From Lysobacterales bacterium (GTDB taxonomy: Bacteria > Pseudomonadota > Gammaproteobacteria > Xanthomonadales > Ahniellaceae), in NCBI GenBank assembly GCA_016703225.1, contig JADJCM010000002.1:558001-622000 (forward strand): DNA of 64,000 nucleotides, written 5' to 3'. The notes under the pieces were generated by a model. That model was not told the DNA's origin, ran no database searches, and saw nothing but the letters and a program-made list of their open reading frames with translations. Within the stretch, counting starts at the first letter, position 1; every line of letters begins with the position of its first letter. The position numbers and the translations under genes were made by a program. Positions 24,278 to 32,256 of the stretch are shown piece after piece.

Positions 24278-25147
24278 ATGACGATCAAACTCTGGTCGAT
24301 CCTCGGCAACAGCCAGAAGCTGGATGGCGGAGCGATGTTCGGCAATGCGCCCAAGGCGGTGTGGGCGAAGTGGATTGCGCCGGACGCGCAGAATCGCATC
24401 CCGCTCGCGTGTCGCGCGCTGTATGCCGAGGGCGTGAACGGCAAGCGCGTGCTGTTCGAGACCGGCATCGGCGCGTTTTTCGATCCGAAACTGCGCGAGC
24501 GCTACGGCGTGGTCGAGGACCGCCACGTGCTGCTCGATTCATTGGCGGCGATCGGAGCGAGCGACTCAACCATCGACGCGGTCGTGATCTCGCACCTGCA
24601 TTTCGACCATGCCGGTGGGCTGCTCGCGCCATGGCAGGAAGGGCAGGCGCCGCAGCTGCTGTTTCCGCAGGCGCGCTTCATCGTCGGCGCCGAGGCTTGG
24701 GCGCGCGCGCAGGCGCCGCACCCGCGCGACCGCGCATCGTTCATCCCCGAGCTCTGCGCCTTGCTCGAAGCCTCGGGACGCCTTGAAATCGTGACCGGCG
24801 AGCGCTGCGACACGCTCGGTAGCGACGTGCGTTTCAGCTATTCGAATGGCCACACGCCGGGGCTGATGCTGGCCGAGATCGGCGGTGATGGCGGTGTGGT
24901 GTCCTGTGCCGACCTGATCCCGGGCCGCGCCTGGGTGCATCTGCCGATTACCATGGGCTACGACCGCAATCCGGAGTTGCTGATCGACGAGAAGCGCGCC
25001 TTCCTCGACGACAAGCTGGCCCGTGGCGTACGCTTGTTCTTCACCCACGACCCGGACTTCGCCCTGGCCGAGCCGAGCCGCGACGCCAGCGGCCGCTACG
25101 GCAGCAGCGCGCCGGTCGCGGAACTTTTTTCCCTGCAACTGCACTGA
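24278..25147 (+). CDS. metallo-beta-lactamase-fold hydrolase
   Basis: A 289-residue MBL-superfamily protein. The zinc motif HLHFDHAGG is at about residues 107-115; the following ligands are His in YSNGHTPGLML and Asp in VSCADLIPG, and a last His is in FTHDPDFA. The start ATG 24278 lies 10 bases after ggt. The family includes quorum-quenching lactonases, phosphodiesterases and MBL hydrolases of unknown substrate; the WAKWIAPDAQNRIPLACRALY N-terminus fits the lactonase-like clan, but no substrate can be named. No signal peptide is seen, so it is cytoplasmic. Confidence 0.85.
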   Translation: MTIKLWSILGNSQKLDGGAMFGNAPKAVWAKWIAPDAQNRIPLACRALYAEGVNGKRVLFETGIGAFFDPKLRERYGVVEDRHVLLDSLAAIGASDSTIDAVVISHLHFDHAGGLLAPWQEGQAPQLLFPQARFIVGAEAWARAQAPHPRDRASFIPELCALLEASGRLEIVTGERCDTLGSDVRFSYSNGHTPGLMLAEIGGDGGVVSCADLIPGRAWVHLPITMGYDRNPELLIDEKRAFLDDKLARGVRLFFTHDPDFALAEPSRDASGRYGSSAPVAELFSLQLH

Positions 25148-25185
25148 ACCCACGCCCTCGAACCCGACCACTGGAGATCGCACCG

Positions 25186-25683
25186 ATGATGTTCAAGCTC
25201 GCCCCGCTCGCCCTCGCCCTGATCGCGCTGACCAGCCTGCAGCCCGCGTTCGCCGAGGACGCACACGCCGAAGCCGCCCATGCCGCGCCCGCGCCCAGTG
25301 TGAACGCTGCCGGCGGCTACGGCGAGGTGATCCCGGCTGAAGCCAAGTCCGACGCCCTGGGCGCGGTGCTGGGTCGGCTTGATGCCGAACACAGCAGCAT
25401 CGACGGCGTCTTCAGCGGTCGCGTTGGCAAGGTCTGCCAGAAGCAGGGTTGCTGGATGCAGTTGCTCGACGGCGAACAGAGCGCGCGGGTGATGACCCAG
25501 CACAAGTTCACCCTGCCCAAGGACTTTTCCGGCAATGCCGTGGTCAGCGGCAAACTCGAGCGCATCGAGTTGAGCGAGAAGGAAGCCAAGCACATGGCCG
25601 AAGACCAGGGCCAGGCCTTCGATCCGGCGGCATCGCGGGTCGAATACCGCATCCAGGCACTGGGCGTTGCCGGCCTGAACTGA
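25186..25683 (+). CDS. DUF4920-family periplasmic protein
   Basis: A 165-residue protein with signal peptide MMFKLAPLALALIALTSLQPAFA (cleavage after AFA), then a His/Ala-rich linker (EDAHAEAAHAAPAP). The domain begins near residue 50 and carries the hallmark FSGRVGKVCQKQGCWMQL, with a Cys-x4-Cys pair, followed by VMTQHKFTLPKDFSG, as in DUF4920. The function of the family is unknown; the paired cysteines and His-rich linker suggest metal or redox chemistry. Start could equally be the second ATG (25189). It precedes the PhoX-like gene by one base. Confidence 0.85.
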   Translation: MMFKLAPLALALIALTSLQPAFAEDAHAEAAHAAPAPSVNAAGGYGEVIPAEAKSDALGAVLGRLDAEHSSIDGVFSGRVGKVCQKQGCWMQLLDGEQSARVMTQHKFTLPKDFSGNAVVSGKLERIELSEKEAKHMAEDQGQAFDPAASRVEYRIQALGVAGLN

Positions 25684-25684
25684 G

Positions 25685-27100
25685 GTGAGTTCGGACCATC
25701 TGGCGGAGCGCCGCGCATTTCTCAGGCGCAGCGCAGGTTTGGGGCTGGGTGCCTCGCTGCCGCTGGCCGGCATGTTCGGTCTGGCTGGATGCCGTGCGCG
25801 TGGCGAGGCCCCGGCCGCAGCCTCGTCGCGCATCGGCTATGGGCCCTTGCGTCCGATCGCAGACGAAACCACCGGTGCGCACTTGCTGCGTCTGCCCGAG
25901 GGCTTTCGCTATCGCAGCTTCGGCTGGGCCGGCGAGGCGATGCAGGGTGGCATGATCCCGACCGCGCATGACGGCATGGGCGTGGTCTCCGCTGTCGGTG
26001 CCCGCTGCACGCTGATCCGCAACCATGAAGTCATTACCTCGGAAGGCAGTTTCGGCGATTCGTCGCTGCAGTACGACGCGCCCGCCAGCGGCGGCTGCGT
26101 CGCATTCGATTTCGATGGTGACCGCGGCGAAGCCAGCGGTTTCCGCGCGGTGCTTTCCGGCACCTTGCAGAACTGCGCTGGCGGCGTGAGTCGGCGCGGC
26201 AGTTGGCTGAGTTGCGAGGAAATGACCTTCGATCCGCACGCCGGCATCGATGATCGCGGCCAGCATCGTCCGGAGTTGAGCAAGCCGCACGGTTTCGTGT
26301 TCGAGGTGTTTGCCGACGGACTGCGCCCGCCGCAGATCATCGAAGCCATGGGTGCCTTCAAGCACGAAGCGGCGGCGACCGATCCGCACACTGGCCATGT
26401 CTACCTGACCGAGGACGGACGCGGAGTTTCGGGCTTCTATCGCTACATTCCGGAGGACCCGGAACAACTGGCGCGCGGCGGGCAGTTGTCCATGCTGGCC
26501 GCTGCGGGCCGCAGTGACCTGCGCCGCGGCGTGACTGTCGGCGCAACGTTCGACGTGCGCTGGCTGCCGATCGAAGACCCGCGTCGGCTGAGTTCTCCGA
26601 CTGCGGTGCAGAGTGCGGCAGTGGCCGAGCAGGGGCTGCGCCAAGGCGCGACTGCCTTCGCGCGGCTCGAAGGCTGCTACATCCACGGCGATGCCATCTT
26701 CTTCACCTCGACCTCGGGCGGCGACCTCGGCATCGGCCAGATATGGATCTATCGGCCACGCCAGGAAACGCTGAGCCTGCTGTTCGAGTCGAAGTCGGCG
26801 AAGACCATGGATTACCCGGACAACCTCTGCGTGACGCCGCGTGCTGGTCTGTTGATCAACGAGGACAACGACAGCGGCAAACCGCAGCGCATGATCGGCA
26901 TGGATGGCGAAGGGCGCGCATTCGACTTCGCCGAAAGCAATGTCGTGCTCGCCGGCGAGTTCGGCTTCCGCGGTGATTTCCGCTTCGAGGAGTGGTGCGG
27001 CGTCTGTTTCTCGCCGGACGGTCGCTGGCTGTTCGCCAACTGCTACACGCCGGGATTCACGGTAGCGATTACCGGCCCTTGGGAGCGCGGACCGCTGTAG
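25685..27100 (+). CDS. PhoX-like (DUF839) phosphatase, Tat-exported
   Basis: A 471-residue protein. The GTG start at 25685 leads into a twin-arginine signal, RRAFLRRSAGLGLGASLPLAG, with a Cys (GLAGCRA) that may also be lipidated. The mature part is the PhoX/DUF839 six-bladed propeller: RNHEVIT, GGCVAFDFDG, GGVSRRGSWLSCEEM, KPHGFVFEV, MGAFKHEAAATDP and VYLTEDGRGVSGFYRY, which hold the conserved Ca/Fe-binding acidic residues and the Cys. PhoX enzymes are calcium- and iron-dependent alkaline phosphatases; the true substrate here is inferred. No pho-type operator was recognised upstream. Confidence 0.9.
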   Translation: MSSDHLAERRAFLRRSAGLGLGASLPLAGMFGLAGCRARGEAPAAASSRIGYGPLRPIADETTGAHLLRLPEGFRYRSFGWAGEAMQGGMIPTAHDGMGVVSAVGARCTLIRNHEVITSEGSFGDSSLQYDAPASGGCVAFDFDGDRGEASGFRAVLSGTLQNCAGGVSRRGSWLSCEEMTFDPHAGIDDRGQHRPELSKPHGFVFEVFADGLRPPQIIEAMGAFKHEAAATDPHTGHVYLTEDGRGVSGFYRYIPEDPEQLARGGQLSMLAAAGRSDLRRGVTVGATFDVRWLPIEDPRRLSSPTAVQSAAVAEQGLRQGATAFARLEGCYIHGDAIFFTSTSGGDLGIGQIWIYRPRQETLSLLFESKSAKTMDYPDNLCVTPRAGLLINEDNDSGKPQRMIGMDGEGRAFDFAESNVVLAGEFGFRGDFRFEEWCGVCFSPDGRWLFANCYTPGFTVAITGPWERGPL

Positions 27101-27101
27101 C

Positions 27102-27134
27102 GTGGGAGCGGCTTGCCTGCCGCCGTGATCCCAT
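27102..27134. repeat. REP-like palindrome between convergent genes
   Basis: GTGGGAGCGGC-TTGCCT-GCCGC followed by GTGATCCCAT resembles the REP consensus common in Pseudomonas and relatives (GTGGGAGCGGxCTTGC...). GCGGC/GCCGC forms the stem and GTGGGA/TCCCAT the outer arms. It lies between the ends of the PhoX-like and Nudix genes and may serve as a bidirectional terminator. Confidence 0.5.
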
Positions 27135-27676
27135 CACCGCCAGGCCGATCCATCCGCATTGCGTTCCGCGAAATACAGCCCGGCCCAGAGTTTCGGATCG
27201 AGCGGGTAGCCGGCCGTTCCCTTCGAGACCAGCCACGCGGCGGCATCGCACAGCGGAACCTGGTGCACGATGATGTTCTCGCTCTCGTCGCCGCCGCCGC
27301 AGCCGACCCGCGTCAGTCCGGTGGCGCGCACGAAATGTGCGATCTCGGTACTCAGCCCCGACGACACCGGTCCTCCGGTGATGTAGTCGAGACGCGCGGC
27401 GGCGTAGCCGGTCTCCTCGACCAGTTCGCGCGCAGCGCTGGCGAGTGCATCTTCGTGCTCGCTGCCGGCGAGATCGCCGATCAATCCGGCCGGCATCTCG
27501 ATGGTTCTCGCATCCAGCGGCGGCCGGTGCTGCTCGACGAACAACAACTCGTCGCCAGCAGTCAACGCGACGATGATGACTGCGCCATGCGGGTTGGCGC
27601 GCTCGACGAATTCCCAGCTGCCGCGCCTGCGCACATTCAGCCAGCGTCCGTTGAAAAGCAGTTCGGTTTCCGTCAT
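27134..27676 (-). CDS. Nudix hydrolase, ADP-ribose pyrophosphatase-like
   Basis: A 180-residue Nudix protein. The Nudix helix is ALASAARELVEETGY, preceded by EMPAGLIGDLAGSEHED; the glycine of the box lies two residues farther away than in the standard G-x5-E-x7-REUxEExGU spacing. The segments VEQHRPPLDARTIEMPAGL and GPVSSGLSTE fit the ADP-ribose/nucleoside-diphosphate-sugar subgroup, with the GG[PS]S-like loop. It starts ATG 27676 and ends convergently against the PhoX-like gene. Substrate inferred only. Confidence 0.88.
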   Translation of the reverse strand: MTETELLFNGRWLNVRRRGSWEFVERANPHGAVIIVALTAGDELLFVEQHRPPLDARTIEMPAGLIGDLAGSEHEDALASAARELVEETGYAAARLDYITGGPVSSGLSTEIAHFVRATGLTRVGCGGGDESENIIVHQVPLCDAAAWLVSKGTAGYPLDPKLWAGLYFAERNADGSAWR

Positions 27677-27802
27677 GGTGCGCGCCCCTTGGGTTCTGCG
27701 GTCATGCTAGCGGCCCGGTTTCTGCAGCGGCAATGGGTTGCGGCGCGTGAAACTTCCGCGTTGCTCGCAGGTCTGATCGCCATCCTGTTTCGAGGAATCC
27801 TC

Positions 27803-29245
27803 ATGTATTTCGAACATCGCCTGCTGCTCCTGATTCTGGCCTGGCTCATCGCGGCACCGCCGGCACTCGCCGAGGACGCGGCTGTGCCGCCGCTGCTGGC
27901 CCGTCCCAAGGCCGGCCCGGTGGCCGCGGCAAGGGTTCCCACCGAGATCGAGAACAAGATCGATCTGGTCAGCGATGCCCTGACCCTGACGCGCTTGGCC
28001 AAGCAGTTCGAGCTGGAGAAGGACTGGCGTCACCAGGCCTATGCCTTGCAGAAGCTGTTTGCGCTGCGCCCGATGCAGGGACCGATCGGCTACGAACTCG
28101 CGGCGGCCTACGCGCGGCAGGACAACAAGCGCAATGCCTACGATCTTCTGGTGCGTCTGCAAGCGCAGGGCTACGCCTACGCGCCCGAGCTGGATGCGCG
28201 CTTCGACAAGATCAAGGGCACGCGCGTGTGGGACTACATCGTGCTCAATCTGCAGGCCAACCAGAAGGCGTTCGGCGGCGGGTCCCCGGGGTTCGATCTT
28301 CCCGGCGGCGACACCCTGATCGAGTCGGTCGGTTACGACCCGGTGCGCAAGCGTTTCCTCGCGGCATCGGTACGCGACGGCTCGATCAATCTGGTTGATG
28401 AGTCCGGCAAGGTGACGCCCTTCATCCAGGCCGATGCCGCGAATGGACTGCTCGCCGTGTACGGCCTCGCGGTGGATGCCAAGCGCGATCTGCTGTGGGT
28501 GATCGGCAATGGCGTGCCGCATCGTCTGGGTATCCAGGCCGCAGATTTCGGCAAGGCCGTGCTGTACCAGTTCATGCTGTCGAGCGGCGCTTTTGTGGGG
28601 AAGGTCGAGACTCCGGCCAACCACCGGCCGTCGATCCTGTCGTCGATTGCTCTGTCACCGTCCGGCGGGGTCTACGTCGCCGATGGTCCTGCCCGCCGCA
28701 TTTACCGACTCGCTGGCGATCAGCTGGAGCAGGTGGTCGAGAATCCGAAGCTGACCAGCATTCGCGGCTTGGCCTTCAATGACGATGGCAGCAAGCTCTT
28801 TTTCGCCGACTACGACCTCGGGTTGTTCGGCATCGAGATGAACACTGGCAAGGCATTCGCTGTGGCGCCGCATGCCAACCTCAGTCTGTACGGCATCGAG
28901 GGGCTGGCCTTCTGGAAGGGCCAATTGCTGGCGGTGCAAAACGGCTTTCCGCCGAACCGGGTGATGCGTCTGGCGCTGGATGAAACCCAGACCCGGGTGA
29001 CGCACGCCCAGGCGCTGGATGCCGCCAAACCGGAATTCGGTACGCCGACACAGGGCGTTGTGGTCGGCGACGAATTCTGGTTCATCGCCAACACCCAGCG
29101 CGGACAGTACGACCGTTACGGCGTGCCCAAAGATGTTGCTGCGCTGAAACCCGTGCACGTGTACCGCAGCGATATCAACTTCGCCATCGACAGCGGCAAG
29201 GCAGTGGTGACCCCCGCCGCCCAGCCGATGGCGCCAAAGCAGTAA
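27803..29245 (+). CDS. secreted TPR/beta-propeller protein
   Basis: A 480-residue protein with signal peptide MYFEHRLLLLILAWLIAAPPALA. Residues about 60-150 hold TPR-like helices (DWRHQAYALQKLFALRP, GYELAAAYARQDNKRNAYDLLVRL). Residues about 180-460 are NHL/SMP-30-type propeller repeats: LLAVYGLAVDAKRDLLWV, SIALSPSGGVYVADGPARRIYRL, IRGLAFNDDGSKLFFADYDLGLF and YGIEGLAFWKGQLL. The frame is open for 230 codons upstream, opposite the Nudix gene, but ATG 27803 is preceded by CGAGGAA and begins the signal sequence. It has no known enzymatic residues; a scaffold or periplasmic lactonase-like role is possible but unproven. Confidence 0.8.
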   Translation: MYFEHRLLLLILAWLIAAPPALAEDAAVPPLLARPKAGPVAAARVPTEIENKIDLVSDALTLTRLAKQFELEKDWRHQAYALQKLFALRPMQGPIGYELAAAYARQDNKRNAYDLLVRLQAQGYAYAPELDARFDKIKGTRVWDYIVLNLQANQKAFGGGSPGFDLPGGDTLIESVGYDPVRKRFLAASVRDGSINLVDESGKVTPFIQADAANGLLAVYGLAVDAKRDLLWVIGNGVPHRLGIQAADFGKAVLYQFMLSSGAFVGKVETPANHRPSILSSIALSPSGGVYVADGPARRIYRLAGDQLEQVVENPKLTSIRGLAFNDDGSKLFFADYDLGLFGIEMNTGKAFAVAPHANLSLYGIEGLAFWKGQLLAVQNGFPPNRVMRLALDETQTRVTHAQALDAAKPEFGTPTQGVVVGDEFWFIANTQRGQYDRYGVPKDVAALKPVHVYRSDINFAIDSGKAVVTPAAQPMAPKQ

Positions 29246-29254
29246 GCCGCTCGA

Positions 29255-30157
29255 TCAGTCGAAGCGTTGCCGCCACTCGCGGCAGCGCCTTCGCGTCAGG
29301 GGACCGAACTTGAGCTGGTCGAGCGTCGCTTCCAGCGCCTTCATGTCCGGCGCCGCGCAGGCGTAGTCCACCGCAGCCATCGGTACCGGTGCATCCAGGG
29401 CGATGCGGCTGAGCAGGCGGAACAGCAACGCATCGTCGCGACCCTTGCGCAGCTTCTCGGCGATCTGGGTGGCCCCGCGCAGGCGCAGGAACGGCACTTC
29501 CTCGACGCGCTCGAGCAAGGCATCGAGCGAACCGAAATGGCCGATCAAGGTCGCAGCGGTTTTCGGCCCGATGCCATGGATGCCGGGGATGTTGTCGACT
29601 GCATCGCCCATCAAGGCCAGGTAGTCGGCGAACTGCTCGGGGCGGATGCCGTACTTGCGCTTCACGGCGGCCGCATCGGTTTTTTCCTTGCGGCTGACGT
29701 CGAAGATCAGATCATGCTCGCCGACCAGTTGCGAGAAGTCCTTGTCACCGGTGATCAGCACGCCTCGGAAGCCCTGGGCGCGCAACACATGCAGGGCGCT
29801 GCCGGCAAGGTCGTCGGCCTCGTATTCACCATCGACCAGTACGCGCAATCCGAGCGCATGGCACAACTGCTTGCAGTACTCGAATTGCGTGGCCAGGTCC
29901 GCGGGCGGCAGCTCGCGATTGGCCTTGTAGGCGGGATACAGTCGATTGCGGAACGAGGTCGTCAGCGATTCGTCGAAGCAGACCGCGGCATGCCCGGGCT
30001 TTTCGTCATGCAGCAGGGTCAGCAGGGTGTTCAGGAAACCGAACACCGCATGCACCGGGCGTTCCTCGACATCGAAGAACTCCGGCGATACCGAGAAGTA
30101 GGCGCGGAAGACGTAGATGCTGGCGTCGATCAGGTAGACCGGCGTTTGTGCGCTCAT
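29255..30157 (-). CDS. 5'-3' exonuclease / flap endonuclease family protein
   Basis: A 300-residue protein of the polymerase-I-type 5' nuclease family, standing alone without a polymerase. Acidic metal-site motifs: LIDASIYVFRAYFSV, AVCFDESLTTSFRN, EYEADDLAGSAL, ITGDKDFSQLV and LMGDAVDNIPGI, followed by the helix-hairpin-helix GIGPKTAATLIGHFG. It is like E. coli Xni in being a short flap nuclease, but it keeps the full set of acidic residues. The start is ATG 30157, which overlaps the nitroreductase stop; a GTG nine bases earlier is possible. Confidence 0.9.
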   Translation of the reverse strand: MSAQTPVYLIDASIYVFRAYFSVSPEFFDVEERPVHAVFGFLNTLLTLLHDEKPGHAAVCFDESLTTSFRNRLYPAYKANRELPPADLATQFEYCKQLCHALGLRVLVDGEYEADDLAGSALHVLRAQGFRGVLITGDKDFSQLVGEHDLIFDVSRKEKTDAAAVKRKYGIRPEQFADYLALMGDAVDNIPGIHGIGPKTAATLIGHFGSLDALLERVEEVPFLRLRGATQIAEKLRKGRDDALLFRLLSRIALDAPVPMAAVDYACAAPDMKALEATLDQLKFGPLTRRRCREWRQRFD

Positions 30158-30720
30158 GGCTGCCACTCGCGGTACTTCGCGGTGAAGTCAGGTCGCGCCC
30201 GATTCGGCCCATCGCCTTGCGGCGTGCCGACATGCACGAAGGCGATTACCTGCTCGTCGGCAGCGAGTCCGAACAGCGCTGCGGCCTCGGGGTCATAGGC
30301 CGGCCAGCCGGTGATCCATTGCGCGCCGAAGCCGAGCGCCTGCGCGCCAAGCAGCAGGTTGTAGGCGACGCAGCCGGCCGACAGCAGTTGTTCCAGGGTC
30401 GGGATTTGGTGGCCCACCTGCTGGCGTGCAACCACGACCAGGCAGAGCGGCGCACGATCGAAGCGCGCGCGGTCCTTGTCCAGCACCGCGGCATCGGCAT
30501 CGGGCTGGCGCGCCAGCGTGATCGCGGCCAGACGTGCGCCCAGCACGCTGCCCGCTGCGCGTGGCACGCCGATGATTCGGAACGGCTCAAGCTTGCCGTG
30601 GTCGGGCACGCGCATCGCGATTTCAACCAGTTCGCGCAGCTGCGCCGGGTTCGGTCCGGGATCGACCAGCTGCCGCGATGGGTGGGAGCGGCGCTGCCTG
30701 AGCAACTCGATCAAGCTCAT
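30154..30720 (-). CDS. nitroreductase, YdjA-like
   Basis: A 188-residue FMN-dependent oxidoreductase. MSLIELLRQRRSHPSRQLVDPGPNPAQL and MRVPDHGKLEPFRIIGV match the compact YdjA type (about 183 residues), with the FMN-phosphate-binding RRS and the DHGKLEPFR loop. AYNLLLGAQALGFGAQWITGWPAYD is the second FMN segment. ATG 30720 is chosen because it starts at the domain; the frame is open upstream over the divergent pntAA gene. It is co-transcribed with the exonuclease gene. Confidence 0.9.
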   Translation of the reverse strand: MSLIELLRQRRSHPSRQLVDPGPNPAQLRELVEIAMRVPDHGKLEPFRIIGVPRAAGSVLGARLAAITLARQPDADAAVLDKDRARFDRAPLCLVVVARQQVGHQIPTLEQLLSAGCVAYNLLLGAQALGFGAQWITGWPAYDPEAAALFGLAADEQVIAFVHVGTPQGDGPNRARPDFTAKYREWQP

Positions 30721-30823
30721 CTGGACCTCCGGTGCGGGTGCGCAGTGTAGCGATGCCGGTTCCCGCAGCGTCGCTGCATCGGCTAGCATCGGCGCTTCAC
30801 CGGCGGAAGGAATGGGGACGAGC

Positions 30824-31969
30824 ATGCCCGTCATGGTTGCCACGCTGCGCGAAACCGCAGCGAATGAACGACGCGTCGCATTGACGCCAGAAATCGCGAA
30901 GAAGCTCAAAGCCCTTGGGGCCGAGGTGCGCATTGAAACCGGCACCGGCGTCGATGCCGCGATGCCCGACGATCTCTACAAGGACGCATCCGCCGTGGCT
31001 TCCGCCAACGACCTGTTGACCAAGGCCGATGTCGTGCTTGCGGTGCAGCCGCCGGAGAACGATCGCATCGCGAAGATGCGCGAGGGCACGGTGCTGATCT
31101 CGATGCTGCAGCCGCATGCCTCGCCCGAGCGCGTGAAGCTGTTGCGCGACCGCAAGATCACCAGCTTCTCGATGGAGTTGCTGCCGCGCACGACGCGTGC
31201 CCAGGCGATGGACGTGCTGTCCTCGCAGGCCGGCATGGCCGGTTACAAGGCAGTGCTGATCGCGGCCCAGGCTGCCCCGAAGTTCTTTCCGATGCTGACC
31301 ACCGCCGCCGGCACCATCCGACCGAGCAAGGTGCTGATCATCGGTGCCGGTGTCGCCGGCCTGCAGGCGATCGCGACCGCGCGCCGTCTCGGTGCCCAGG
31401 TCGAAGGTTTCGACGTGCGCCCGGAAGTGCGCGAACAGATCGAATCGCTCGGCGCCAAGTTCCTCGACCTCGGCGTTTCCGCGGCCGGCACCGGCGGTTA
31501 CGCCCGCGCACTGACGCCGGAAGAACAGGCCGAGCAACAGAAGCGACTCGGTGAGCACGTGCGCGGCATCGATGTGATCGTGACCACCGCCGCGATCCCT
31601 GGGCGCAAGGCACCGCGCATCATCACTGCCGAAATGGTCAAGGGCATGAAGCCCGGCGCCGTGATCGTCGATCTGGCGGCCGAGACCGGCGGCAATTGCG
31701 AGCTCACCCAGCCGGGCGAGACCGTGGTCGTCGGCGGGGTTTCGGTGATCGGGCCGCTGAATCTGGCGAGCATGGGCGCGATCCACTCCAGCGAAATGTA
31801 CGCGCGCAACCTGTTCAATTTCCTGAGCCTGATGCTGAAGGACGGCGCGCTGAGCCTGGACTGGTCGGACGAGCTGATCGAAAAGACCTGCCTGACGCAT
31901 GCCGGCGTCATCAAGCACGAACCCAGTCGCGTCGCAGTCGAAGGCGCTGCCCCGGAGAAGCAATCATGA
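30824..31969 (+). CDS. pntAA: NAD(P) transhydrogenase subunit alpha, part 1
   Basis: A 381-residue soluble NAD(H)-binding domain I of proton-translocating transhydrogenase. The Rossmann motif is VLIIGAGVAGLQAIATARRLGA at about residue 168, and the mobile loop contains SFSMELLPRTTRAQAMDVLSSQ; QPPE, GYKAVLIAA and DLAAETGGNCELT are further signatures. Starts at 30812 and 30833 are also possible. The alpha chain is split into two genes, as in Rhodospirillum and Xanthomonas, rather than fused as in E. coli. The stop overlaps pntAB by 4 bases. Confidence 0.95.
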   Translation: MPVMVATLRETAANERRVALTPEIAKKLKALGAEVRIETGTGVDAAMPDDLYKDASAVASANDLLTKADVVLAVQPPENDRIAKMREGTVLISMLQPHASPERVKLLRDRKITSFSMELLPRTTRAQAMDVLSSQAGMAGYKAVLIAAQAAPKFFPMLTTAAGTIRPSKVLIIGAGVAGLQAIATARRLGAQVEGFDVRPEVREQIESLGAKFLDLGVSAAGTGGYARALTPEEQAEQQKRLGEHVRGIDVIVTTAAIPGRKAPRIITAEMVKGMKPGAVIVDLAAETGGNCELTQPGETVVVGGVSVIGPLNLASMGAIHSSEMYARNLFNFLSLMLKDGALSLDWSDELIEKTCLTHAGVIKHEPSRVAVEGAAPEKQS

Positions 31970-32253
31970 TCGACGGATTCCTTGCGCTGTACATCTTCCT
32001 GCTGGCCGCCTTTACCGGTCACGAAATCATTTCGCGCGTGCCGGTGATCCTGCACACGCCGCTGATGTCCGGGTCGAACTTCGTTCACGGCATCGTGCTG
32101 GTCGGTGCGATGGTGGCGCTGGCGCATGCCGATACGCCGATCGGCAAGGTCATCGGCTTCATCGGGGTTGCGCTTGGCGCGGGCAATGCCGCCGGCGGCT
32201 ACGTCGTCACCGAGCGCATGCTCGAAATGTTCAAGTCGTCGAAGGGGAAGTAA
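31966..32253 (+). CDS. pntAB: NAD(P) transhydrogenase subunit alpha, part 2 (membrane)
   Basis: A 95-residue membrane protein forming part of domain II, the proton channel. There are three hydrophobic segments: FLALYIFLLAAFTGHEII, FVHGIVLVGAMVALAHA and IGKVIGFIGVALGAGNAAGGYVV. The HTPLMSGSNFVHGI stretch is strongly conserved in the family. It overlaps pntAA and lies 3 bases before pntB. Confidence 0.95.
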   Translation: MIDGFLALYIFLLAAFTGHEIISRVPVILHTPLMSGSNFVHGIVLVGAMVALAHADTPIGKVIGFIGVALGAGNAAGGYVVTERMLEMFKSSKGK

Positions 32254-32256
32254 GCG

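Noticed and set aside
27113..27802. 230-codon N-terminal extension of the TPR/propeller protein
   Set aside because: It is antisense to the Nudix gene, and the ATG at 27803 starts a clear signal peptide after a ribosome-binding site.
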